DNA of 64,000 bases from positions 39,188-103,187 of the forward strand of contig JBCCZQ010000001.1 in the NCBI GenBank assembly GCA_039187315.1, given 5' to 3'. Positions 17,576-25,366 of the stretch are shown here, in pieces (positions within the stretch are counted from its first letter, which is position 1; each line of letters begins with the position of its first letter). The notes below the pieces were generated by a model. That model saw only the letters and a program-made list of their open reading frames with translations. It ran no database searches and was not told where the DNA came from. This DNA comes from JANQQZ01 sp039187315 (GTDB taxonomy: Bacteria > Planctomycetota > Phycisphaerae > Phycisphaerales > UBA1924). The position numbers and the translations under genes are program-made.

Positions 17576-17594
17576 CCTGACCTACAATGGCCGC

Positions 17595-17798
17595 GTGTCG
17601 AATCGAAAGAGCCTCTTTCAACGCATCGGATACTACCTGATCGGTGTCGCGATCGGGCTGGTCCTGCTCGGCGTGATCCAGATGCAGCGCGCGAAAGCAA
17701 GGGCCGCACAGCAGGCCGAGCAGCCGCAGCTATCGCAACCGTCAGCGGCAACCGACAGCCCGGCAGGGGACACGCCCGTCCGCGATGACGGGACTTAG
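17595..17798 (+). CDS. Small single-pass membrane protein, unknown function
   Basis: This 67-residue product is opened by GTG. It has one membrane helix (about 12-29, YYLIGVAIGLVLLGVIQM), a basic stretch (QRAKARAAQQ) and a polar Gln/Ser/Pro tail. It sits between the GSCFA gene and uvrA in a tight same-strand series. No family was recognised. Weak start evidence lowers confidence. Confidence 0.5.
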   Translation: MSNRKSLFQRIGYYLIGVAIGLVLLGVIQMQRAKARAAQQAEQPQLSQPSAATDSPAGDTPVRDDGT

Positions 17799-17840
17799 GC
17801 CTGCGTTCGCTGCGGAACGCGCCCCTACGATCCCCTCCGC

Positions 17841-20800
17841 ATGCCGAAAACCGATGACCCAACGACGACCTCCCGCCGCAAGAAGACCAGCGTGAGCAAG
17901 AAGCCGTCCCGGAAGAAGACCGCCCGTACCACGAAGCGCACGGGGGTGGCGCCGTCCGCGGTCGAGGCCAAGCCGCCGCAGCCCGCCGAGCGAAGCATCC
18001 GCGTGCGTGGCGCGCGCGAGCACAACCTCAAGGGCATCGACGTCGATCTCCCGCGCGACCGCCTGATCGTCATAACGGGGCTCTCCGGGTCGGGCAAGAG
18101 CTCGCTGGCGTTCGACACGATCTTTGCCGAGGGACAGCGGAAGTACATGGAGTCGCTCTCCGCGTACGCCAGGCAGTTCCTCGACCAGCTCAAGAAGCCC
18201 GACGTCGAGGAGGTCGAGGGCATCCCCCCCACCATCGCGATCGAGCAGCGCAGCAGCGCGCACAACCCGCGTTCGACCGTCGCAACGACGACCGAGATCT
18301 ACGACTACCTCCGCCTGCTGTTTGCCCGCTGCGGCAAGCCTGTCTCTTGGGCGCCGACCAAGCAAAAGAAAGACGGCACCATCCTCGCGCGATCTGGACG
18401 ACCCATCAGCGCCACGCCGAGCACGCAGATCGTTGACGCCGTCATGGATCTCGGCGAGGGAACCCGGCTGATGGTGCTCGCCCCAGTCGTCCGTGAAAAG
18501 AAGGGCTTCCACAAGGACGCTATCGAAGAGCTCCATCAGCAGGGCTGGGCACGCGTGCGTGTCAACGGCCCGAACGGCAGACAGGTCCACGAGATCCGCG
18601 ACATCCTGGCCAAGGGCGGCGAGAACCCGCTCGGGCTTGGACGCTACCACAAGAGCACCGTCGAGGCCGTGGTGGACCGCATCGTGATCCGCCACGACAT
18701 CCGCCAGCGGCTTGCCGAGTCGATCGAGTCGGCGTTGAAGATGACCGGCGGAACAGTCTTTGTCGCTGTCAACGACCCCAACGACCGCGAGAAGTGGACC
18801 GACCGAACCTTCTCCACGTCCTACGCCGATCCGGATCACCCCGAGGTCGCGCTCGAGGAGCTCTCGCCCCGGCTCTTCTCGTTCAACTCGCCCTTCGGCG
18901 CGTGCCCAACGTGCCACGGGCTTGGTGCGATCCTCGAGTTCGATGAGGAGCTGGTAGTCCCAGACTTCGACAAGACCCTCCGCCGGGGCGCGATCGCGCC
19001 CTGGAAGAAGAACGGCCCGGGCGGTATGGTCTACCCGCGGTACCTTCGGCGGTTCTGCCGGCAGTTCGGCGTCGACCAGAACGCCGCCATCGGCACGCTC
19101 GACGACGAGACCTACTCCATCCTGCTCTACGGCGACGAAGACGGCACCTGGCCCGGCGTCATGCCCATGCTCCACGACTGGTTCCACAAGACCGAGAGCC
19201 AGTGGGTCAAAGACCATCTCCATACTTTCCAGACCGAGAAGACCTGCCCCGACTGCCACGGTGACCGGCTCAGGATCGAGGCGCTGCACGTGCTCCTTGC
19301 ATCGGAGCACGCCGCCGACACCGACAAGGCGTTCAGCGAGAGCGTGATCGGGCGCGAACAGACCGATGGGACCGTCCTGAACATCGCCGAGCTTGGGCGG
19401 CTGAACATCAACGACGCCATCCGCTTTGTCGAGGGTCTCAAGCTCAGCAAGGAGCAGACGCAGATCGCCGAACCGATCATCCGCGAGGTGGGCAACCGGC
19501 TTCGGTTCCTCACAAGTGTCGGGCTGGAGTACCTGTCTCTGGACCGGCGCACCGCGACCCTCTCGGGGGGCGAAGCGCAGCGCATCCGGCTGGCAACGCA
19601 GGTCGGAAGCGGGCTGGTCGGCGCGTGCTACGTGCTCGACGAGCCGACGATCGGCCTGCATCAGCGCGATAACGACCGGCTGATCCGAACCCTCCGGCAC
19701 CTGGCCGACATCGGCAACACCGTGCTGGTCGTCGAGCACGACGAGGACATGATCCGCGCCGCCGACCACATCGTCGATGTCGGCCCCGGACCCGGCGTGC
19801 ACGGCGGGACAGTCGTTGCGCAGGGGACCGTGGCCGAGATCGAAGCGCATGAGGCCTCCCTCACGGGCATGTACCTGTCCGGCAGGCGCTCGATCGGGAC
19901 ACCAAGGCAGCGCCGGAAGCTCAGCGAGAAGAAGGCCGTCGTCGTCAAGGGCGCTAGCGCGAACAACCTCAAGTCGATCGATGTGCCCTTCCCCGTCGGC
20001 GGGTTCGTCTGCGTCACCGGCGTCTCGGGCTCGGGCAAATCGACGCTGGTCAACGAGATCCTGCTCAAGGCGGCCAGGCACGAGGTCACGGGGTCGCGCG
20101 ACAAGCCCGGTTCGCACAGCCGCGTCAACGGCCTGCACCATCTCGACCGCATCATCGAGGTCGATCAGTCGCCCATCGGCAGGACCCCGAGGTCGAACCC
20201 CGCGACCTACACCGGCATCTTCGACGAGATACGCAAGATCTTCACGGCCACCAAAGAGGCCAAGATCCGCGGCTACAAGCCCGGGCGGTTTAGCTTCAAC
20301 GTCTCCGCGCAGGCCGGCGGTGGGCGGTGCGAGGCATGCCAGGGCCAGGGCACGAAGAAGATCGAGATGCACTTCCTTCCCGATGTCTACGTCGAGTGCG
20401 AGGTCTGCAAGGGCGCCCGCTACAACCGCGAGACACTCGAGGTCACGTACAAAGACAAGTCGATCGCCGATGTGCTGGCGATGACTGTCGAGGACGCGTG
20501 CTCGTTCTTTGAGAACCACCCCAAGGTCCTGCGATTCACCGAGTGCCTCCGCGATGTCGGGCTGGGGTATATCACGCTCGGCCAGCCATCGACCACGCTC
20601 TCGGGCGGGGAAGCCCAGCGCGTCAAGCTCGCCACCGAACTCGGCAAGGGCGTCCGCTACGACGGCACCCGAAGCCAGGAGCACACGCTCTACGTGCTCG
20701 ACGAGCCGACGACCGGCCTGCACTTCGAGGACATCCGCAAGCTGATCGCCGTGCTCAACCAGCTCGCCGACGCCGGCAACACGCTCGTCGTCATCGAGCA

Positions 20801-20954
20801 CAACCTCGACGTTATCAAGTGCGCCGACTGGATCGTCGACCTGGGCCCCGAGGGCGGCGACGGCGGAGGCACCCTCGTCGCCAGCGGCACGCCGGAGGAC
20901 GTGGCGAAGGTCAAAGTCAGCCACACGGGCCGGTATCTCAAGACGATGCTTTAG
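17841..20954 (+). CDS. uvrA: Excinuclease ABC subunit A
   Basis: UvrA is the dimeric ABC ATPase that finds DNA lesions and loads UvrB. The 1037-residue protein carries two ABC modules: Walker A GLSGSGKSS (80-88) with its signature LSGGEAQRIRL, and Walker A GVSGSGKST with LSGGEAQRVKL. The essential C-terminal zinc module is intact (CEAC then CEVC, 19 residues apart). The first zinc module is incomplete: only CPTC of FNSPFGACPTCHG remains, and the preceding Cys pair found in E. coli is replaced by PDHPEVALEELSP. A basic, Lys/Arg/Thr-rich extension of about 50 residues precedes the family start and may contact DNA. Confidence 0.97.
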   Translation: MPKTDDPTTTSRRKKTSVSKKPSRKKTARTTKRTGVAPSAVEAKPPQPAERSIRVRGAREHNLKGIDVDLPRDRLIVITGLSGSGKSSLAFDTIFAEGQRKYMESLSAYARQFLDQLKKPDVEEVEGIPPTIAIEQRSSAHNPRSTVATTTEIYDYLRLLFARCGKPVSWAPTKQKKDGTILARSGRPISATPSTQIVDAVMDLGEGTRLMVLAPVVREKKGFHKDAIEELHQQGWARVRVNGPNGRQVHEIRDILAKGGENPLGLGRYHKSTVEAVVDRIVIRHDIRQRLAESIESALKMTGGTVFVAVNDPNDREKWTDRTFSTSYADPDHPEVALEELSPRLFSFNSPFGACPTCHGLGAILEFDEELVVPDFDKTLRRGAIAPWKKNGPGGMVYPRYLRRFCRQFGVDQNAAIGTLDDETYSILLYGDEDGTWPGVMPMLHDWFHKTESQWVKDHLHTFQTEKTCPDCHGDRLRIEALHVLLASEHAADTDKAFSESVIGREQTDGTVLNIAELGRLNINDAIRFVEGLKLSKEQTQIAEPIIREVGNRLRFLTSVGLEYLSLDRRTATLSGGEAQRIRLATQVGSGLVGACYVLDEPTIGLHQRDNDRLIRTLRHLADIGNTVLVVEHDEDMIRAADHIVDVGPGPGVHGGTVVAQGTVAEIEAHEASLTGMYLSGRRSIGTPRQRRKLSEKKAVVVKGASANNLKSIDVPFPVGGFVCVTGVSGSGKSTLVNEILLKAARHEVTGSRDKPGSHSRVNGLHHLDRIIEVDQSPIGRTPRSNPATYTGIFDEIRKIFTATKEAKIRGYKPGRFSFNVSAQAGGGRCEACQGQGTKKIEMHFLPDVYVECEVCKGARYNRETLEVTYKDKSIADVLAMTVEDACSFFENHPKVLRFTECLRDVGLGYITLGQPSTTLSGGEAQRVKLATELGKGVRYDGTRSQEHTLYVLDEPTTGLHFEDIRKLIAVLNQLADAGNTLVVIEHNLDVIKCADWIVDLGPEGGDGGGTLVASGTPEDVAKVKVSHTGRYLKTML

Positions 20955-21235
20955 CCATCGATCCCCATCAGCTCGTCCACCCCGCCCCACCGTCTCGCAC
21001 GGGCGGCGTCGAACGAATCGGGCAGCGGCCGGGGTGCCAGCTCGATCCGGCCCGAGAGCAGCAGCTTCAGCAGCCGCGTCGTCACGGTTGAGGGCGGCAC
21101 GGTGCCGCCCGACCAGAGCTCGTAATCCTGAAAACTCAGCGTGACGATGTGCGCGGTGGCAGATTCACCGACAGCGATGCGGACCTCGTGCCGCCACCCG
21201 TGGGAGGTCTCGGCCTCTTCGAGGATCTCGATCAT
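20951..21235 (-). CDS. Hypothetical protein, 94 residues
   Basis: This is a small soluble protein with no recognised family. A beta-rich first half (HEVRIAVGESATAHIVTLSFQDYELWSGG) leads to a helical, basic second half (TRLLKLLLSGRIELAPRPLPDSFDAARARRWGGVDELM). The start is the ATG before IEILEEAETSHGW. Its stop overlaps the convergent uvrA stop by 4 bases, and it diverges from the MacB-like permease gene. Composition and clean start support a real gene. Confidence 0.65.
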   Translation of the reverse strand: MIEILEEAETSHGWRHEVRIAVGESATAHIVTLSFQDYELWSGGTVPPSTVTTRLLKLLLSGRIELAPRPLPDSFDAARARRWGGVDELMGIDG

Positions 21236-21299
21236 GGGCGATGTTTCTGCCACGGCTGATTGTTGCGACCCCACCGGCTCGGCGCGGTAGCATCCGTGC

Positions 21300-22631
21300 A
21301 TGACCTTCCTGCTCGAGACCATCCGCCTGGGTCTGAACAACCTGCGCCTGCATTTCCTGCGATCGTTTCTGACGGCGCTTGGCATCATCATCGGCGTATC
21401 GGCCGTGATCGCGATGGTCTCGATCGGCGAGGGCTCGAAGCAGCAGGCGCTGATGCAGATCGAACGGCTCGGGGCCCGGAATATCATCGTCCGCAGCCAG
21501 AAGCCGCCGACCTCACAGCAGCAGCAGGGGCAGCAGCAGGGCTGGGTATCACGCTACGGCCTGACCCGAACGGATCTAGCGGTTATCGAGTCCAGCTTTC
21601 CCGAAGCCGAGCACATCGTCCCGCTCAAGCAGCTCGGCTCCCAGATCCTCCGCGGAGAGAAACGCAAGACGAGCCAGTCTTTCGGCACCACGCCCGAGAT
21701 GCTGTCCGTCGCGAATCTCCGCGTTGCGAGAGGCCGGTATATCACCGCTGCCGATATGGACACGCGCGCGATGGTCTGCGTCATCGGATCCGAGGTGGCC
21801 AACACCATGTTCAATCTGATCGACCCGCTCGAGCACACGCTGCGGATCGATGACAAGGTGTTCCGTGTCATCGGCGTGCTCAAGCCCGTCGGCCTCTCGG
21901 GCGGTGCGGGCGCCGCGCTCGTCGGCCGCGACCTCAACATGGACGTCCACCTCCCGATGACCACGGCCCGTGCGACATTCGGCGATACCGTGGTCAGACA
22001 GGAAGCGGGCTCGCGAAGCAGCACCGAGGTCCAGATCGCCGAGGTCTATATCCAGAGCCCGTCGCGCGAGCGCGTCCTCGCCGACGCCAAGGTCCTCCGT
22101 CGCGTCGTCGAGCAGCGCCACCCCGGCATGACCGACGTCGGCCTGATCGTCCCCTATGAGCTGCTCGAGCAGGCCGAGCGGCAGGCGCTGACCTGGACGG
22201 TGACGCTCAGCGCCATCGCGGGGATCAGCCTGCTCGTCGGCGGCATCGGGATCATGAACATCATGCTCGCGAACGTCACCGAGCGCACACGCGAGATCGG
22301 CATCCGCCGATCACTGGGCGCGACGCGTCGGCACATCGTCTGGCAGTTCCTCGTCGAAACCGGCGTGCTCAGCGCGATCGGCGGGCTCGTCGGCGTCGGG
22401 CTGGGCGTGCTGATGAGCCTCGGCATCCCGGCGTTTGTCGAAGATGTGCTGCCGAGGCTGCCCGTTGTCGGGTCGCTGATACCGCCGGACGTCAGCGCGC
22501 CGACGCAGCTGACCGCATGGTCGATGCTGATCGCGTTCAGCGTCGCCGCCGCGACCGGGCTGGTCTTCGGGCTCTACCCGGCGATGAAAGCCGCGAAGCA
22601 GGACCCGATCGTGGCGTTGCGGCACGACTAA
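21300..22631 (+). CDS. MacB-like ABC transporter permease
   Basis: The 443-residue protein has the MacB layout. TM1 is near 22-44 (LTALGIIIGVSAVIAMVSIGEGSKQQALMQI), then comes a MacB_PCD periplasmic domain, and then three TMs (about 295-320, 345-375, 400-425) forming an FtsX domain with ERTREIGIRRSLGATRRHI. A Gln-rich insertion (QQQQGQQQ, about 77-84) lies early in the periplasmic part. No ATPase gene is adjacent; the LolD-like ATPase 10 kb away or one outside the window could serve it. Export of peptides, antibiotics or lipoproteins is typical of the family, but the substrate is unknown here. Confidence 0.88.
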   Translation: MTFLLETIRLGLNNLRLHFLRSFLTALGIIIGVSAVIAMVSIGEGSKQQALMQIERLGARNIIVRSQKPPTSQQQQGQQQGWVSRYGLTRTDLAVIESSFPEAEHIVPLKQLGSQILRGEKRKTSQSFGTTPEMLSVANLRVARGRYITAADMDTRAMVCVIGSEVANTMFNLIDPLEHTLRIDDKVFRVIGVLKPVGLSGGAGAALVGRDLNMDVHLPMTTARATFGDTVVRQEAGSRSSTEVQIAEVYIQSPSRERVLADAKVLRRVVEQRHPGMTDVGLIVPYELLEQAERQALTWTVTLSAIAGISLLVGGIGIMNIMLANVTERTREIGIRRSLGATRRHIVWQFLVETGVLSAIGGLVGVGLGVLMSLGIPAFVEDVLPRLPVVGSLIPPDVSAPTQLTAWSMLIAFSVAAATGLVFGLYPAMKAAKQDPIVALRHD

Positions 22632-22657
22632 GCGCATCCGCCTGAGCCCCGGAGCCG

Positions 22658-23464
22658 CTACTCGCCGAGCAGCTCGGCGATCTCGTCGTCCACCGGGTTG
22701 CTGGCGCGGTTGTCCTTGCCCTTGCCGGTATTCGACCGCTCGGACTTTTTCTTGTCGGGCTTCGGCTGGGCAGCCTGGTCGGCTTCGTCGCCATCGTCTT
22801 CATCATCGGTCTCGGCGGCTTCGCGGGCGTCGAGCTCAGCGATCTTGCGCTCGAGCTCCTCGTCCTTCTGCCGCTGCAGCTCCGCTTCGTCCTTCGCCAG
22901 CTGCCTCTTGACGGCCTCGACCTTGACCTTATCCGGCGCGAGCAGCATCGTGAACTGCCGGCCGAGCGGCTTGGGCGGCTGCTCGACCTTGCAGATGTCT
23001 TCAAGCGATTCGAAGAACTGCCGGAGGTTGTCCAGGCCGAGGTGCTTGTGCGCCATCTCTCGGCCGCGGAACCGCTGGATCACCTGGACCTTGTGCCCCT
23101 CCATCAGGAAGCGGCGGGCCTGAGCCGAGCGGATCTCGATGTCGTGCGGATCAATCTTGATCGAGCGGCCGAGGCGGATCTCCTTGAGCGTGTTGCCCTT
23201 CGTCGCCGGCTGCTTCTTCTTGGACTGCTCGTACTTGTGCTTGCCGTAGTCCATGATCTTGCAGACCGGGGGCCTGCTGTCAGAGACGACTTCGACCAGA
23301 TCAAGCCCTGCATCGTCGGCCATCTTCTGGGCTTCGTAGGTCTCGACGACCCCGATCTGTTCGTTGTCGGGGCCGATCAGGCGGATCGGGCTGATCCGGA
23401 TCATGTGGTTGACCCGCGTGCGCTGCACAGGGCCGGCATCTCGGAAGAATCGACGACGGGCGAT
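22658..23464 (-). CDS. infC: Translation initiation factor IF-3
   Basis: IF-3 binds the 30S subunit, checks the initiator tRNA-start codon pair and keeps subunits apart. Both domains are present: the N-terminal domain (NHMIRISPIRLIGPDNEQIGVVETYEAQKMADDAGLDLVEV) and the C-terminal domain (KEIRLGRSIKIDPHDIEIRSAQARRFLMEGHKVQVIQRFRGREMAH). A 70-residue charged tail after the family end is unusual. The chosen start is an ATC codon 8 bases after GGAG, giving (M)ARRRFFRDAG. Upstream TTG and GTG codons (to 23533) lack a Shine-Dalgarno, and the first ATG would cut the conserved N-terminus. Rare start codons are known for infC and allow self-control. rpmI and rplT do not follow it. Confidence 0.9.
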   Translation of the reverse strand: MARRRFFRDAGPVQRTRVNHMIRISPIRLIGPDNEQIGVVETYEAQKMADDAGLDLVEVVSDSRPPVCKIMDYGKHKYEQSKKKQPATKGNTLKEIRLGRSIKIDPHDIEIRSAQARRFLMEGHKVQVIQRFRGREMAHKHLGLDNLRQFFESLEDICKVEQPPKPLGRQFTMLLAPDKVKVEAVKRQLAKDEAELQRQKDEELERKIAELDAREAAETDDEDDGDEADQAAQPKPDKKKSERSNTGKGKDNRASNPVDDEIAELLGE

Positions 23465-23670
23465 AGGACGGACTCCAGGCTCCGACGCGGCTGCGGATCG
23501 CGGACGGGCGGCGTCGGGCGCCCGCACGCTCAACTGACAGAGCTATCGACCCCGGGGCATCAGCGCTCCAGGGTGAGAGACACGGTGGGCGTGCGAACAG
23601 GCCGGGTCGGAAGCCGTGGAAGCGATCGGTCGGAAGGGAGACGTTCGCACGCGGAGCAATGCTAGTCGGC

Positions 23671-25074
23671 TCAAAGGATGCCCGCGGCAAAGAGAACGTT
23701 GAACAACAGGCTCAGCGCCGCGACGCCGAGCACCGCGAAAAAAGCCGTCTGGAGCCAGGGGCGAACAGGATCCTTACCTGACTGGTCGACGGGCAGCTCG
23801 TCCGGGGACGCCGGCGCCTCGTCGGTCAACCCGGCGAGGGCATCCGGTTCGAACACGTCTTTATGCGCGATCGGCGGCGTCTCACCTGCGAGCACTGCGC
23901 GAAGATCCACGAGCAGGTCGCCGCAGTGCTTGTACCGCTCGCGGGGCGACTTGGCCATCATGCGCTCGATGACCTCGCTGACGCCGGCCGAGAGCTTGGG
24001 GTTGACATGATCCGGCGCGACCAGCTCGCTCTTGAGATGCTTATGCATCACCGAAGACGGGTTCTCGCCCTCAAAAGGTACGGCACCGGTGACCATGTGG
24101 TAAAAAGTCGCGCCGAGCGAGTAGATATCAGCGGGCGGACCGATGTCACGCTCGCCGCGGATCTGCTCGGGTGAGATGTAGTACGGAGTGCCGAAGGCCT
24201 TGCCCGCCTCGGCCTCGGCCGCTTCCTTGTCCGTCACGGCACGGGCCAGGCCCATGTCGGCCAGCTTGACCACCTCCTCCTTGGTGATCATCACGTTCTT
24301 TGGCTTGACGTCTCGGTGGATCAGCCCCTTGTCGTGCGCGTGCTTGAGCGCCTCGGCGACCTGCATGATCACCTCGACCGCTTGACGCTCCTGGAAGCGT
24401 TTTTTCTGAGTGATGTCGTCGAAAACGGTCCTGCCGTCGACAAACTCCATCACAAAGTAGTGAAACTCGCCCGCTTTGCCGACGTCGAACGCCTGCACGA
24501 TGTTGGGATGATTCAGCGTCGCGGCGGCGCGGCCCTCGGCGTAGAAGCGCTCGATGAACTGCGGGTTGTCGCTGAACTTCCGGGGCAGCACTTTGATCGC
24601 AACGGTCCGGTCAAGGCTCAGCTGTACCGCTTTGAACACTGTCGCCATCGCGCCGGCGCCCAGCTTGCCAAGGACCTTGAAGCCCGGGATCTTTTGGCCT
24701 GAGCGTTCGGCCTCGATGATCGCGCGCAGCCGGGCGATCTGGCGCTTCGTCACGTAGTCGTTGTCGACAAGGATCTGGACGAGCGACGCGGAGTTGTCCT
24801 CTTCGCGAAGCGTCTTGGCCTGCTCGAGGCAGTGCTGGACCTCGTCCTTGGTCGCGAGCCCGTTGTCGACCACGAGCCTGCCGACGAGCGTGTCGAGGTT
24901 GGTCCCGCCCTTGGCAGCATCCTGAAGCGCCTGGTGCGTCTCGGCCATATCGGGTGCCTTGGGCGGCTTGGCCCTCGGCTTGCCGGGCGTCTCGGGAGCA
25001 TCGTTGCCACCATCTTTGCCACCGTCCTTGAGGGGGGTGGTGTCCTCGAGTGGCTGTCGCTTCGGTTCGGGCAT
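23671..25074 (-). CDS. Membrane-anchored Ser/Thr protein kinase with MshEN-like N-terminal region
   Basis: This is a 467-residue Hanks-type kinase. A Pro/Lys-rich leader is followed at about 58-120 by a helical pair resembling the MshEN/GspE N-terminal repeat (LVGRLVVDNGLATKDEVQHCLEQA, then LVQILVDNDYVTKRQIARL). The kinase domain spans about 130-400, with P-loop LGKLGAGAMATVF, catalytic Lys161, HRDVKPKN (253-260) and DMG at 273-275 where most kinases have DFG. The activation segment ends FGTPYYISPEQ. A single TM (about 444-465) lies at the very C-terminus, so the catalytic domain is cytoplasmic. It probably senses an internal cue; its targets are unknown. Confidence 0.92.
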   Translation of the reverse strand: MPEPKRQPLEDTTPLKDGGKDGGNDAPETPGKPRAKPPKAPDMAETHQALQDAAKGGTNLDTLVGRLVVDNGLATKDEVQHCLEQAKTLREEDNSASLVQILVDNDYVTKRQIARLRAIIEAERSGQKIPGFKVLGKLGAGAMATVFKAVQLSLDRTVAIKVLPRKFSDNPQFIERFYAEGRAAATLNHPNIVQAFDVGKAGEFHYFVMEFVDGRTVFDDITQKKRFQERQAVEVIMQVAEALKHAHDKGLIHRDVKPKNVMITKEEVVKLADMGLARAVTDKEAAEAEAGKAFGTPYYISPEQIRGERDIGPPADIYSLGATFYHMVTGAVPFEGENPSSVMHKHLKSELVAPDHVNPKLSAGVSEVIERMMAKSPRERYKHCGDLLVDLRAVLAGETPPIAHKDVFEPDALAGLTDEAPASPDELPVDQSGKDPVRPWLQTAFFAVLGVAALSLLFNVLFAAGIL

Positions 25075-25366
25075 GTCCGGACGTGGCTCGCTGGTCGTGC
25101 TGTCGTGTGTGGACCGAAAGGGCGCCTCGCTGGACGCGATCCCGGGGCCCGTCCCCGGCAGGCATGATCATACGGGCATGGAGGCGCCATGTGGAGCGCG
25201 GTCTCGGGTGGAAGCACAGTTCAAGCCGGGTTCAAGCCCGCGATCCCAGGCGGCCCGGAGCCGGAACGAACGTGGGAGCCTGCGCTGCGGACCGGGCGCA
25301 GGCGGCCTGCGGCTATGCTTCAGTCTCTCCCCCGGCAGACGGCGGCACGAGGGACGCGGTCTCGGC

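Noticed and set aside
17742..20990. Open frame of 1082 codons on the minus strand across uvrA
   Set aside because: It is the mirror of uvrA codons in GC-rich DNA; the product is Val/Asp/Leu/Arg-rich without motifs, while the plus strand encodes a complete UvrA.
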